Part shown: piece after piece, positions 8,298 to 15,743 of the stretch
How the letters are laid out: every line of letters starts with the position of its first letter
Position numbering within the stretch: position 1 is the first letter of the stretch
Assembly: GCA_943912835.1 (NCBI GenBank)
Contig: CALTVJ010000016.1
Span: 1-28,110, forward strand
Length of the DNA: 28,110 nucleotides
Direction: 5' to 3'
Origin: an uncultured Porphyromonas sp.
Lineage (GTDB): Bacteria; Bacteroidota; Bacteroidia; Bacteroidales; Porphyromonadaceae
Position numbers and translations under genes: made by a program
The notes under the pieces: model-generated
Seen by the model: the letters and a program-made list of their open reading frames with translations, nothing else
Told to the model about the DNA's origin: nothing
Databases searched by the model: none

Positions 8298-8471
8298 GAG
8301 ACCGTTGCACGGGTTACAAAATGACAAGTCTAGCTTGTCATTTTGAGAGATTTTGCAGAATGTGGTAATCGCAAGGCATTGAGACTGAGGGCGCAGGGAG
8401 TTTACTTGTGTAAATGACCAAGCCCGAATGTCGAAAATAACGAAGCGAGTGCCGCATTATGCAATAGTCTC
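8298..8471. mobile_element. MITE-like element with terminal inverted repeats and target duplication
   Basis: A 174-bp non-coding element. Its ends are imperfect 12-bp inverted repeats: GAGACCGTTGCA (8298-8309) and TGCAATAGTCTC (8460-8471), which match at 10 of 12 positions. It is flanked by an exact 5-bp direct repeat CTTTG (8293-8297 and 8472-8476), consistent with a target-site duplication. Inside is a perfect 11-bp stem (8318-8328 with 8334-8344, loop TCTAG) and a smaller hairpin, TTTAC/GTAAA (8401-8414). The first half recurs at the window's right end. The ends resemble, from memory, those of IS5-family elements in Porphyromonas, so a transposase in trans is inferred. No ORF of note lies inside. 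It accounts for about a third of the 510-base gene-free gap. Confidence 0.75.
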
Positions 8472-8476
8472 CTTTG

Positions 8477-8721
8477 ACGAGAGTCTAACGAAGCAAGGAG
8501 TTCGTCCCTAATCTACTCTGAGCGTCATAGTTCAGTAGGAGGACAGATATCGGTCAATCAAGCAAACAAAATTCGTTTAGGCGAAGCTATTACTCCGTAT
8601 CAAACGCATATTCCCCACTCCATAGTCCAAAAATTTTGCTTGCCCTATTTTACTTTTGCTTCTTCCCTCGGTCTAAGGGAATATAGGCAAAGCCAAAAGC
8701 TACGAAACAAGAGATTAAGCG
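8477..8721. other. Remainder of gap between the MITE-like element and the sigma gene
   Basis: No coding region is supported here. The sequence TAACGAAGC occurs both inside the element (8438-8446) and just outside it (around 8486-8494), which may be chance or residue of a longer repeat. A 6-bp inverted repeat TTCCCT/AGGGAA (8663-8668 with 8676-8681) lies in the probable leader of the sigma-factor transcript. Otherwise only the promoter box at 8651 was recognised. Confidence 0.4.
8651..8658 (+). promoter_or_regulatory. Possible -7 box for the sigma-factor operon
   Basis: TACTTTTG fits TAnnTTTG and lies 64 bases before the sigma-factor start. A TTTG occurs only 12 bases upstream, too close for a standard -33 element, so the match could be fortuitous; an autoregulated ECF promoter might look different. 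Confidence 0.4.
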
Positions 8722-9267
8722 ATGCAAATAGACGACAAAGATATATTACGACTGAGCAAACAGAATGCCGAAGAGGGCTTTCGTCTGTTACTCCAAAAGT
8801 ATCAGAAACCTCTGTATTGGCACATTCGGCGTCTTGTCGTCACGCACGAAGATGCCGAGGATGCAAGCCAAGAATGCTTCATACGTGCCTATCGTGGATT
8901 GCCAACCTTCCGAGGAGAGAGCACGCTACGCACATGGCTATACCAAATAGCGACCAGAGAAGCCCTACGCTTACTCCAATCGCAACAAAGAGCTGAGAGC
9001 CTGGACGATGTCAGCGAACTTCAACTTAGGCGACTAGCCAGTAGCCCAGAGCTTGACTACTCCCAAGTCGAACACATTGAGCTACAAAAAGCGATACTCT
9101 CGCTCCCCAGCAAACAACAGCTCGCTTTTACCTTACGTTATTACGACGAATTAGGCTATGACGAAATCGCTCAAATTATGCAGTCAAGCATCGCCAACGT
9201 CAAAGCCAATTACCACCATGCCAAAAACAAGATTATCGAACACATGAACCAGCTAACCCTCCTATAA
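8722..9267 (+). CDS. ECF-type RNA polymerase sigma factor
   Basis: A 181-residue extracytoplasmic-function sigma factor with only regions 2 and 4. Region 2 (about 20-88) includes the core-binding and -10-recognition stretch, with DAEDASQECFIRAYRGL followed by FRGESTLRTWLYQIATRE. Region 4 (about 125-178) is a helix-turn-helix seen in LPSKQQLAFTLRYYDELGYD and IAQIMQSSIANVKANYHHAK. It is followed 7 bases later by a one-span protein of anti-sigma size and then by a secreted protein, the classic arrangement for an envelope-stress regulon in Bacteroidetes. By inference it is held inactive at the membrane by its neighbour and controls its own operon; the inducing signal is unknown. An earlier overlapping frame (8640-8996) is a shadow. 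Confidence 0.93.
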   Translation: MQIDDKDILRLSKQNAEEGFRLLLQKYQKPLYWHIRRLVVTHEDAEDASQECFIRAYRGLPTFRGESTLRTWLYQIATREALRLLQSQQRAESLDDVSELQLRRLASSPELDYSQVEHIELQKAILSLPSKQQLAFTLRYYDELGYDEIAQIMQSSIANVKANYHHAKNKIIEHMNQLTLL

Positions 9268-9274
9268 ATGTCCA

Positions 9275-9622
9275 ATGAAAGTCCCTTTTGACCTAGACCA
9301 ACACGACAAAAAGATGCCTTATAGCCCTATTAGCGACAAGGTATTTGACCAGATGCAAACGAATATCTTGACACGCATTCAAGCTAAGGAGAAGACTACG
9401 CCCACCAAACGCCCTTATTGGCTCTATGCCCTGCCCCTAAGCCTTACAGCAGCCATAGTTTTGTTGTGTTTCCTTTTACCTAAAACGAAAGAGTCTGCGC
9501 CGCCCTCCTCCAACGAAGCCCTATACTTTACAGAGGAAATAGACCCAGACCTCGAGGACGAAGACTACCTACTAATGAGCATCTACGAGCCATTGTCAGA
9601 AGCCTTACAGGATGAACTCTAA
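9275..9622 (+). CDS. Putative single-span anti-sigma factor
   Basis: A 115-residue protein with a soluble N-terminal part (1-47), one membrane span (about 49-68) and a short acidic C-terminal tail rich in Asp and Glu (about 85-115). I recognise no named domain; the call rests on position 7 bases after an ECF sigma gene, on topology (cytoplasmic N-terminus, periplasmic C-terminus) and on size. It lacks an obvious zinc-binding HxxxCxxC anti-sigma motif. The in-frame start at 9275 is chosen because the ATG at 9268 opens a frame that stops after a few codons. An unrelated small membrane protein is the alternative. Confidence 0.65.
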   Translation: MKVPFDLDQHDKKMPYSPISDKVFDQMQTNILTRIQAKEKTTPTKRPYWLYALPLSLTAAIVLLCFLLPKTKESAPPSSNEALYFTEEIDPDLEDEDYLLMSIYEPLSEALQDEL

Positions 9623-9657
9623 ATACCCCACAAATAATAACTAAAAATATAAATCTT

Positions 9658-10182
9658 ATGAAACGAATCATTTTAGCCCTTAGCCTATTATGCTTTGCCC
9701 TAAGTTTTGGGCAGTCACTCTCAGCACAACAAAATGCCGAACGAGGTAAACGTGAAGCGCGCAAAGCAGGGAGAGAGATGCTACGCATTGAGTACATCGT
9801 ACAGAATAGCAAAATTACCGACAGCAAGAAACAAGAGCAACTGAAACAAATACTCAAAGAGGCACAACAAGAAATCAGAGAGCAAACGAAACTTATACGC
9901 CAGGGATTCGCTACAAAGACCGAAACACCAAGTGCCGAAGAAACGGACGAAGCCATCACGTTCTACTTCGACAAAGCGAAAAAGGTCATCGAAATCAGAG
10001 AGAAGTACTACAAACGTTTGCGAGAGTTTCTCACAGCCGAGGAAGTAAATAAAGTTCTGAAATTAGAGATAGGAAGTTACGGACGCTTAGCCAAGAAGCT
10101 AGACAAGCATTACCCACAACTTAGAAATAAGATTCTTCATTACAGCAAACATCCAAGAATCCACCAAGACTCCATCCGCTAG
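9658..10182 (+). CDS. Secreted basic helical protein, Spy/CpxP-like in context
   Basis: A 174-residue protein with a clear signal peptide (about 1-23, cleavage near SLSAQQ) and a mature part that is almost wholly charged helix, rich in Lys, Arg and Glu, with heptad-like spacing. A motif near 124-131 (LREFLTAEE) echoes the LTxEQ-type motif of periplasmic Spy/CpxP chaperone-like proteins, but similarity is too weak for a firm family call. It is the third gene of the sigma/anti-sigma unit, 35 bases after the second, and so is likely an envelope-stress effector or feedback sensor. The operon ends in a strong terminator 27 bases after the stop. Confidence 0.7.
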   Translation: MKRIILALSLLCFALSFGQSLSAQQNAERGKREARKAGREMLRIEYIVQNSKITDSKKQEQLKQILKEAQQEIREQTKLIRQGFATKTETPSAEETDEAITFYFDKAKKVIEIREKYYKRLREFLTAEEVNKVLKLEIGSYGRLAKKLDKHYPQLRNKILHYSKHPRIHQDSIR

Positions 10183-10208
10183 CAGAGCTTATCAGAGTAC
10201 TCAAAAAA

Positions 10209-10241
10209 GGGCAGTAGCACGAATAATTCGCGCTACTGCCC
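10209..10241. terminator. Bidirectional intrinsic terminator
   Basis: Stem GGGCAGTAGC (10209-10218) with GCTACTGCCC (10232-10241), extended inward by CGAA/TTCG after one mismatch. A run of A precedes it and a pyrimidine tract ending in five T follows it, so it can serve both the sigma operon (+) and the TerB/membrane/VWA operon (-) that converge here. Confidence 0.9.
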
Positions 10242-10250
10242 TCTCTCTTT

Positions 10251-11165
10251 TTAATCTGCTTTTTCCTTTAAGAAACGATTGATATTAGATTTCGTATTGA
10301 CGGGTAGGTTTGTAGCATATATTTTGAATCGCTTTACCCCCATCTCTGTAAACCATTTACTAATAAGATACTCTATTATATCTTCATCTTCGGGATGATT
10401 CGGCTCTGAGCAAACCTCAAGCAAAAGAATTTCTAAATCATTAAGTCCATCTCTAAACTTAATCAAACCAATATCCTCAGCATCTACCCAAGCTCTCCAA
10501 TCTTCTCTTTTCCTCAACCCTAATTGCTGTAATTGAGGACCCAAAAGATAACTATAACGCTTATTCTCTTTGAATTTTGAACGTTCATGATAGATATATC
10601 CATCTGTAAGAATAACTAAGACATTACGATGTCCCTCTAAGATACATTGATCTACTACATCCTTTTTGAAAAACCTCCAAATATCGGCACCAACCCATTT
10701 CTGCGCTTGTAAACTCTGATCATAGATTCTCTCTAAAGAAGACACAAAACGCGACTCAAGATGATCAAACACATCTTTCTTTTGCTGATTAGTCATTTCT
10801 GACAAATCAACTTGTAGGTTAGATGCTAGTTGATTGATTTCGGGATCATTTGGTGCTGGGTTAAATAAAACTTTCAGTTTCCCTTTTGCCTTAAAAGCTC
10901 CTCGACTTTTCATATCATCTTGGAAATAGGATACGATACTTCGAACGGCTTCTATATCTCTTTCTTTAGGATTTGGGTTCTCCTCATTTGGCACAATCCG
11001 CTGTGACAAATCTAAGAATACAGATATATTTAATTGTTGGCTATCCTCAATTGGGGATGTAGACTGCTTCCCCTCAGCTCCGTTACCTTGAGAATTATTT
11101 GTACAAGAATAAGTTAATAGCGTAAAAATGTATATTGCCATTAACTTTAACCATTTCTGTTTCAT
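10251..11165 (-). CDS. VWA-like surface or periplasmic lipoprotein
   Basis: A 304-residue protein with a hydrophobic N-terminus ending in a probable lipoprotein cysteine (LLTYSC, Cys21). A linker to about residue 44 is followed by a fold resembling a von Willebrand factor A domain: a first strand NISVFLDLSQR (46-56), where D52 and S54 occupy the metal-site DxSxS positions but the third position is Arg, and a central strand NVLVILTDGYIY, matching the VWA D-G motif. The metal site may therefore be incomplete. It is the last gene of a three-gene unit, 4 bases after the membrane protein gene. VWA proteins pair with TerB-like proteins in tellurium-resistance-type systems, which suggests an envelope stress or sensing role, but the function is unknown. 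Confidence 0.7.
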   Translation of the reverse strand: MKQKWLKLMAIYIFTLLTYSCTNNSQGNGAEGKQSTSPIEDSQQLNISVFLDLSQRIVPNEENPNPKERDIEAVRSIVSYFQDDMKSRGAFKAKGKLKVLFNPAPNDPEINQLASNLQVDLSEMTNQQKKDVFDHLESRFVSSLERIYDQSLQAQKWVGADIWRFFKKDVVDQCILEGHRNVLVILTDGYIYHERSKFKENKRYSYLLGPQLQQLGLRKREDWRAWVDAEDIGLIKFRDGLNDLEILLLEVCSEPNHPEDEDIIEYLISKWFTEMGVKRFKIYATNLPVNTKSNINRFLKEKAD

Positions 11166-11169
11166 ATTA

Positions 11170-12441
11170 TTATTGATTTATCGCTCCTGCTTGAATTTGA
11201 TGTGTTTCGCAGAATCTATTATATATTTCAACATGCTCACGGGTGTCTATACCATCATGATTAGAAACATATATCAACCAACCACTAAAGAAATTCGCTA
11301 TCTCAAGAGCCAAGTTAATTTTGTCAAAAACAACAGTGCCCAACTTATTGCGCCAGTCTGTCAATTGAAGTTCAATATTTCGTTTATTCCCTTCAATCTC
11401 TGACAATTTAGAACGCTCCATATCAATTTCTTGTCTGTGTATCCTCTGTGTACTCCTAAGAGCATTAACCTTGACCGCCACTTTATTCATACCTTGATAC
11501 GAAGCCATCGTAAAGTCAAAAACAAGCCCCCAAATCAAGTAAACCAAGAAACCAGAGAAGATAATAACCCAAAAAGCTACACTCCCTATAGCCATAGACA
11601 AATTATACTCTGGCATTGTCTCAAAAGAGCCTGCACGCTTTAGTTCATAAAGTTTCTCTGTAATCTCATAAGCAAGAATAGCATCAAAAATAAATGTAAC
11701 GACTATCAGTGCAAAGCTCTTGGCATAAGCAGTCCAAGCAATATGCCCCTCTTTATCTCGCTCTTGAAACTTGTGTATCAAAAAGCCCAAACCCAAAAAC
11801 ACAAAAGGGATAAGCAGTATAAATAGTAAGGCTGTAACCCCCATATTCCAAGCATGAGCAATCGCTTGAGCATCAAAAATCGCTTGAGACACTCCCGTAT
11901 CGTCTGGTGTAAAAACCTTAAAGAATGCAGAGTATACAGCTGAACTGTAAAACACAAAAAGATATATCGTTAAGAATACGAGGATCGTACCACCAATATA
12001 AAACCCAACTTGACTCATAGGGTCAAAGTCTAGTTCCTCTGGCTTAGCTTTTACGTTTGCGATTTCTCTGTCAATCTCTTTGATTTTACTCTCATGCTCT
12101 GCAATCGCATCTTTAATGCCTCTAAGGACTTCATCTTGTTGCCTTAGTTCAAGTTCACAACGGGTGATTTCTCCATTTACTTTCTCCTTGTGCGCCCTTT
12201 GCAGGTCTCCATTCTCTGCTTGCTGTTGCTCTATCTCCTTTTTAACCTTACTTAACTGGGGTTCCAAGGTAGCAACATCTCCATTACAAGCACCAGCGAC
12301 CATCATACCATGTTGCTTATATGTTGTCGTGGACTGTTTTTTGACTTTAGAAAAAGATGCTTGACCATTATTTTGTGGTTCTTTTAACGCAGAATCAGAA
12401 TTGTCATTCTTTAGGCTAAACAACTGTTTTAGATCTTTCAT
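11170..12441 (-). CDS. Four-span coiled-coil membrane protein of unknown function
   Basis: A 423-residue protein I do not recognise as a named family. Visible layout: a Ser/Gln-rich N-terminus (1-45), a GMMVAGACNGDV patch (45-56), a long charged coiled coil (about 60-135), four membrane spans (about 147-172, 200-224, 241-260 and 284-309), a second coiled coil (about 320-365) and a C-terminal tail (370-423). With even span number, both coiled coils are on the same side, presumably cytoplasmic, and may pair with each other or with the TerB-like partner. It lies between the TerB-like gene (11 bases upstream) and the VWA-like lipoprotein gene (4 bases downstream), so it could bridge a cytoplasmic and an outer component. 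Its DNA is AT-richer than priA. Confidence 0.75.
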   Translation of the reverse strand: MKDLKQLFSLKNDNSDSALKEPQNNGQASFSKVKKQSTTTYKQHGMMVAGACNGDVATLEPQLSKVKKEIEQQQAENGDLQRAHKEKVNGEITRCELELRQQDEVLRGIKDAIAEHESKIKEIDREIANVKAKPEELDFDPMSQVGFYIGGTILVFLTIYLFVFYSSAVYSAFFKVFTPDDTGVSQAIFDAQAIAHAWNMGVTALLFILLIPFVFLGLGFLIHKFQERDKEGHIAWTAYAKSFALIVVTFIFDAILAYEITEKLYELKRAGSFETMPEYNLSMAIGSVAFWVIIFSGFLVYLIWGLVFDFTMASYQGMNKVAVKVNALRSTQRIHRQEIDMERSKLSEIEGNKRNIELQLTDWRNKLGTVVFDKINLALEIANFFSGWLIYVSNHDGIDTREHVEIYNRFCETHQIQAGAINQ

Positions 12442-12452
12442 AGACTACACGT

Positions 12453-12857
12453 TTATGAATTTTTGATTTCCGACAAAACACTCTGCACATCTCGACCCTG
12501 TCGTACTTCTTCCAATAGAAACGTAGCTATCTCCTCTACATTTTCTTCAAGAAACCCATATTTCCCAACAAATGAAGTAAACATAGCCCTCTCTTGATGT
12601 TCTATTCTCCCATCAACCCAAACCATCTCAGCCAATTCGTATAGCTCCAGAACCCTGTCTTCCAAACTCATTGACAAGATTTCTCCAGATGCATCGCGAG
12701 CATCATCTATAATACTGAATAACTCATCTTGTGATAACCCTGAAGCATTGGCAACCCTTGCGATGAAATTTTGCTCCTTGGCATCTAAATTCTCATCTGA
12801 CATAGCGAGAAGGTACATATTTCTCAACCTTCTCCTCACCCTGTGATTCTTATCCAT
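12453..12857 (-). CDS. TerB-like (tellurite-resistance family) helical protein
   Basis: A 134-residue, all-helical, cytoplasmic protein with the two-lobed pattern of the TerB superfamily: a first acidic motif AMSDENLDAKEQNFI (near 18-32) and a second VWVDGRIEHQERAMF (near 80-94), both resembling the ADGxxxxxE metal-binding helix pairs of TerB. I start at ATG 12857 (MDKNHRVRRR); an in-frame GTG at 12893 would add 12 residues but opens a less typical N-terminus. It is the first gene of the three-gene unit with the membrane and VWA-like proteins, and the RNA gene's terminator lies just upstream. TerB proteins are linked to metal stress, phage resistance and membrane-associated complexes; which applies here is unknown. 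Confidence 0.72.
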   Translation of the reverse strand: MDKNHRVRRRLRNMYLLAMSDENLDAKEQNFIARVANASGLSQDELFSIIDDARDASGEILSMSLEDRVLELYELAEMVWVDGRIEHQERAMFTSFVGKYGFLEENVEEIATFLLEEVRQGRDVQSVLSEIKNS

Positions 12858-12904
12858 AAGATTTTTTTGCTTCTTGACCTCTACACAAAGCACTAACTAA
12901 TCAC

Positions 12905-12940
12905 AAAAAAAAGAAAGCGTGAGGTCGTCTGACATCACAC
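12905..12940 (-). terminator. Intrinsic terminator of the small RNA gene
   Basis: On the minus strand a 10-bp stem pairs GTGTGATGTC with GACCTCACGC (one mismatch and one G-U pair) around the loop AGAC, followed by a T-rich run of about a dozen bases. It points away from priA and ends the structured transcript before the TerB-like gene. Confidence 0.75.
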
Positions 12941-13126
12941 TCTGTAAGTAGGCTCGTAGGAATTGCCCTGAAATAAAGAATGATATACAGAAACGACTCC
13001 CACACTTTATGGTGCGGGAAGTCGCTACTCTCACTCTTCTATTTCGGTTGAATTTTCCTACGATTCACTTACAGAAGAATGAAGCAACGCTTCCTAAATA
13101 ATCTATTGCTAGCCATATAGGCTTAG
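12905..13126 (-). ncRNA. Structured small RNA candidate with 6S-like architecture
   Basis: A transcript of about 220 bases is predicted from a Bacteroidetes promoter (13133-13163) to a minus-strand terminator (12905-12940). Its body folds on itself as one long, interrupted rod. The base stem pairs TCTGTAAGT (12941-12949) with ACTTACAGA (13067-13075). Next come TCGTAGGAA pairing with TTCCTACGA, then GAAATA pairing with TATTTC after a bubble. The apical hairpin pairs bases 12994-13005 with 13011-13024. A long closing stem, internal bubbles and an apical hairpin are the hallmarks of 6S RNA, which binds and sequesters RNA polymerase; Bacteroidales are known to carry diverged 6S RNAs. No conserved coding frame runs through it. 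Identity as 6S is inference; a palindromic mobile repeat is the alternative. Confidence 0.55.
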
Positions 13127-13132
13127 CTATCA

Positions 13133-13163
13133 CAAAAGTACAAGAACTTATCTAATTATCCAA
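13133..13163 (-). promoter_or_regulatory. Promoter of the small RNA gene
   Basis: On the minus strand a TTGTTGG (-33 region, 13160-13166) is followed after 19 bases by TACTTTTG (13133-13140), matching the -7 consensus TAnnTTTG at the standard Bacteroidetes spacing. This is the best two-part promoter in the window, and no protein gene starts directly behind it. Confidence 0.65.
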
Positions 13164-13218
13164 CAAGAATAAGAACGTACATCTAAACTTTTAATAACGC
13201 TAGCTCTCTCTACCCTCT

Positions 13219-15732
13219 CTACAAGGGGTCGATGTCGTAGTGTATTTGTAGTTTCTTGCTCTCGGGGAAGAGGTGACGCAGTTGCACTTCGGCTCGGCGC
13301 ATCGCCTCACGTTCGGCACGATAGGGCATATTGTACGGACGACGGCAGACAATCTCCCAAATGTATTGCCCCTCAATGCGTGCGACACTCGGTCTTTGGG
13401 CTTCACTCACACGAATGCCCTGCAATTCGCGCCCAAGTAAGACCGCAAATTGACGTGCGACAAGCTCAACCAAAGCTTCGTCCCTCCCCTTAATCTTAAT
13501 CAAGCTAAGACGCACAAACGGTGGGAACCCCAAGACCTCCCGCTCCAGCAATTGCATCTTGACGAAACGACTATAATCTCGCGCACGCAAACTCGCAATA
13601 AAGGGATGTGCAGGTTGTGCCGTCTGAATCCACAAAGCACAATCCTCTTTCCCCTCAGAGCGAGCAGAGCGAAGCATTAGCTGATACAATAGCTGATAGG
13701 CTCGCTCCTCATTACGAAAGTCTGGGAAGCCTAATATCGCATCGAGATACACCACAGCAATCAAGCCCACATTATCCCACAGCGATTGCCCCTTGATGAG
13801 CTGCGTCCCCACAATAATATCCACATCACCTGCTTCAATACGCTGACGAACCTCTGCTCGCTGGCGTGCCGTCTGCAAACTATCGCTATCCAGACGCATG
13901 ATGCGTGCCTCGGGGAATAAGTCCGAGAGCTCCTCCTCTACACGCTCCGAACCATAACCAATCGGATAGAGAGCAGGCTCTGTCCCCTTGGGCGTCTCGA
14001 CCTGCGATGCCCCACAGCTCGGACATTTCGGAGGCATAAACATCGTATAAGCACAATAGTGGCAACGTAATGCCCGCTCTCGTGCATAATAATTCAGACT
14101 CACATCGCAGTTGGGACAACTAATCCCCTCTTGGCACTGACGACAGCGTACATAGGGAGCATAGCCTCGCCTATTCTGCAAAATGAGCACACGTCGCCCT
14201 TCTACGAGTTGGCGTTCGATTTCGCTCTGTAACTCAGGGCTGATGCTACGACCATAGGGCATCAAGCCTCTATCTCGTAGTTTAGCGATGTCTATGGTCT
14301 TGATGCTCGGCAGTTGCTGTGGCTGTATGGTCGTCTGACCTAAACTCAGCAAATGATATTTCCCTCGTAAAGCATTAAACGAAGCTTCTGCCGAGGGACT
14401 ACTGCTCGTAAGCAGTATTTTGTGCCTATTCGTTGCCCCCAGATAGAGAGCTACATCTCGGGCGTGATAATAGGGCGGAGCAAATTGCTGTTTGTAGAGA
14501 TACTCCTGCTCTTCGTCTACGATAATAAGCCCCAGACGAGGCAAGGGCAAGAAGACACTTTGCCTTGTCCCCACGACAAGACAGGGCTCTGCCTTTTGTG
14601 CCAAATGCTGGTAGAGTTCGCATCGCTTCGCCTCACTCACCTGATTGTGATAGAGATACATTGCCCCTCCTGATGCCCGTTCGAGTGCAGAGATATAAAC
14701 CTGCGAATTGGGACTATCATGTGCCGAAGGACTAAGTAATAATACCTGTTCACCACGAGCAATATATTCGGCAACCAAAGCGACAATAGCCTGCTCCTTA
14801 GCTTGTATATCTTCGCTAACAAGGAGATTTACACCCTCTCCGAGCATCACCCGAGCTTCGGGCTTCGTTGTCCTCGCCTCGTGGACATACTCTTGTCGCG
14901 CAATACGGCTATCTGCTTGCTCAACCATCTCTAGAACGCCCCGTTCTAGCAACTTACGAATGAGCGACAAACGTCCAGCATCACCACGAGCGAGTGCCGT
15001 ACGCGCAATCAGTCCATCAAGGGCTAAGGCTTGCTCCTCTTGTAGGCGCAAGAAATCCAGGAGCATCTCTTTCTGACGCATAGCACGCCCAAGTAGAGCA
15101 AAAGCCTTATTCACGCCCTCTTCGCTACAATAGGCTTCCGTGAGTCGCAAATAGGCCTTCATCTTAGGGCGATAGCGACTATGTACAGCTTCCTCGGTAT
15201 GAATAGCCCCGAGTTTGAGTAGGCGTTCGTAGACCCGCCCAAGACTTTGCCCAAGACGTGTCTGCAAACTGAGTAAGGTCAAACCCTCAGCCCCTGCAAG
15301 GGCAAGCGTGTCAAGCATGCGCTCTTCGTCTACCCCCAAACGTTCGGAGGCAGCGAAGTTCGGATTGAGATAAATCAGCGTTTTACTCTCGGGCAATAGC
15401 CCACCAGGCACAGCCAGGCGCATCACCTGCCCCACATGACAATGATAGTAATCTGCCGTCCAACGCCAGAGAGCCAACTGCTCTCGTGACACCAAAGGCT
15501 TCTCGTCAATTATCTGCTCTATGGTTTTGAGTTTTTTGGCAGATAAATTCGCCCCAAGCTCCATGCAAACCTCGGCAATCACCCCCGTATAGAATCGCTT
15601 AACACCAAAAGACACCAACACCCGACAGCCCAGCAAAGACTCTACGTCTCTCCCCTCGGGCAGATGCTCCAAAACATAGTGATAACGCTCTTCTAGAGCC
15701 AAAGGCAAAAGAACCTCTACATAGATAGGCAT
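13219..15732 (-). CDS. priA: PriA (primosomal protein N') with degenerate helicase motifs
   Basis: PriA restarts stalled replication forks by binding branched DNA and loading the primosome; the 837 residues match its length. The N-terminal DNA-binding region and helicase frame are recognisable (VLVSFGVKRFYTGVI at 38-52; VVGTRQSVF at 386-394; RRGYAP at 521-526; PDFRNEERAYQLL at 670-682). All eight zinc cysteines are present (530, 533, 539, 542, 557, 560, 570, 573). The ATPase motifs are not: Walker A GVTGSGKT is replaced by VSEDIQAK (305-312), DEEH reads DEEQ (406-409), GSATPS reads TSSSPS (442-447), and motif VI QVAGRAGR reads QLMLRSAR (684-691). A structural, non-helicase PriA is inferred. 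It lies 11 bases after ung in a three-gene operon. Confidence 0.92.
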   Translation of the reverse strand: MPIYVEVLLPLALEERYHYVLEHLPEGRDVESLLGCRVLVSFGVKRFYTGVIAEVCMELGANLSAKKLKTIEQIIDEKPLVSREQLALWRWTADYYHCHVGQVMRLAVPGGLLPESKTLIYLNPNFAASERLGVDEERMLDTLALAGAEGLTLLSLQTRLGQSLGRVYERLLKLGAIHTEEAVHSRYRPKMKAYLRLTEAYCSEEGVNKAFALLGRAMRQKEMLLDFLRLQEEQALALDGLIARTALARGDAGRLSLIRKLLERGVLEMVEQADSRIARQEYVHEARTTKPEARVMLGEGVNLLVSEDIQAKEQAIVALVAEYIARGEQVLLLSPSAHDSPNSQVYISALERASGGAMYLYHNQVSEAKRCELYQHLAQKAEPCLVVGTRQSVFLPLPRLGLIIVDEEQEYLYKQQFAPPYYHARDVALYLGATNRHKILLTSSSPSAEASFNALRGKYHLLSLGQTTIQPQQLPSIKTIDIAKLRDRGLMPYGRSISPELQSEIERQLVEGRRVLILQNRRGYAPYVRCRQCQEGISCPNCDVSLNYYARERALRCHYCAYTMFMPPKCPSCGASQVETPKGTEPALYPIGYGSERVEEELSDLFPEARIMRLDSDSLQTARQRAEVRQRIEAGDVDIIVGTQLIKGQSLWDNVGLIAVVYLDAILGFPDFRNEERAYQLLYQLMLRSARSEGKEDCALWIQTAQPAHPFIASLRARDYSRFVKMQLLEREVLGFPPFVRLSLIKIKGRDEALVELVARQFAVLLGRELQGIRVSEAQRPSVARIEGQYIWEIVCRRPYNMPYRAEREAMRRAEVQLRHLFPESKKLQIHYDIDPL

Positions 15733-15743
15733 AGGCTAATTAA

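Noticed and set aside
8318..8344. Perfect 11-bp stem as a terminator
   Set aside because: It has a 5-base loop but no following T-run beyond the stem itself, and recurs inside the second repeat copy, so it is part of the mobile element.
12858..12893. Upstream GTG start for the TerB-like gene
   Set aside because: It is in frame but adds an untypical stretch; the ATG at 12857 starts a normal family N-terminus.
12994..13024. Central hairpin of the RNA gene as a plain priA terminator
   Set aside because: It lacks a T-run, lies over 190 bases past the priA stop and is embedded in the longer paired body with its own promoter and terminator.
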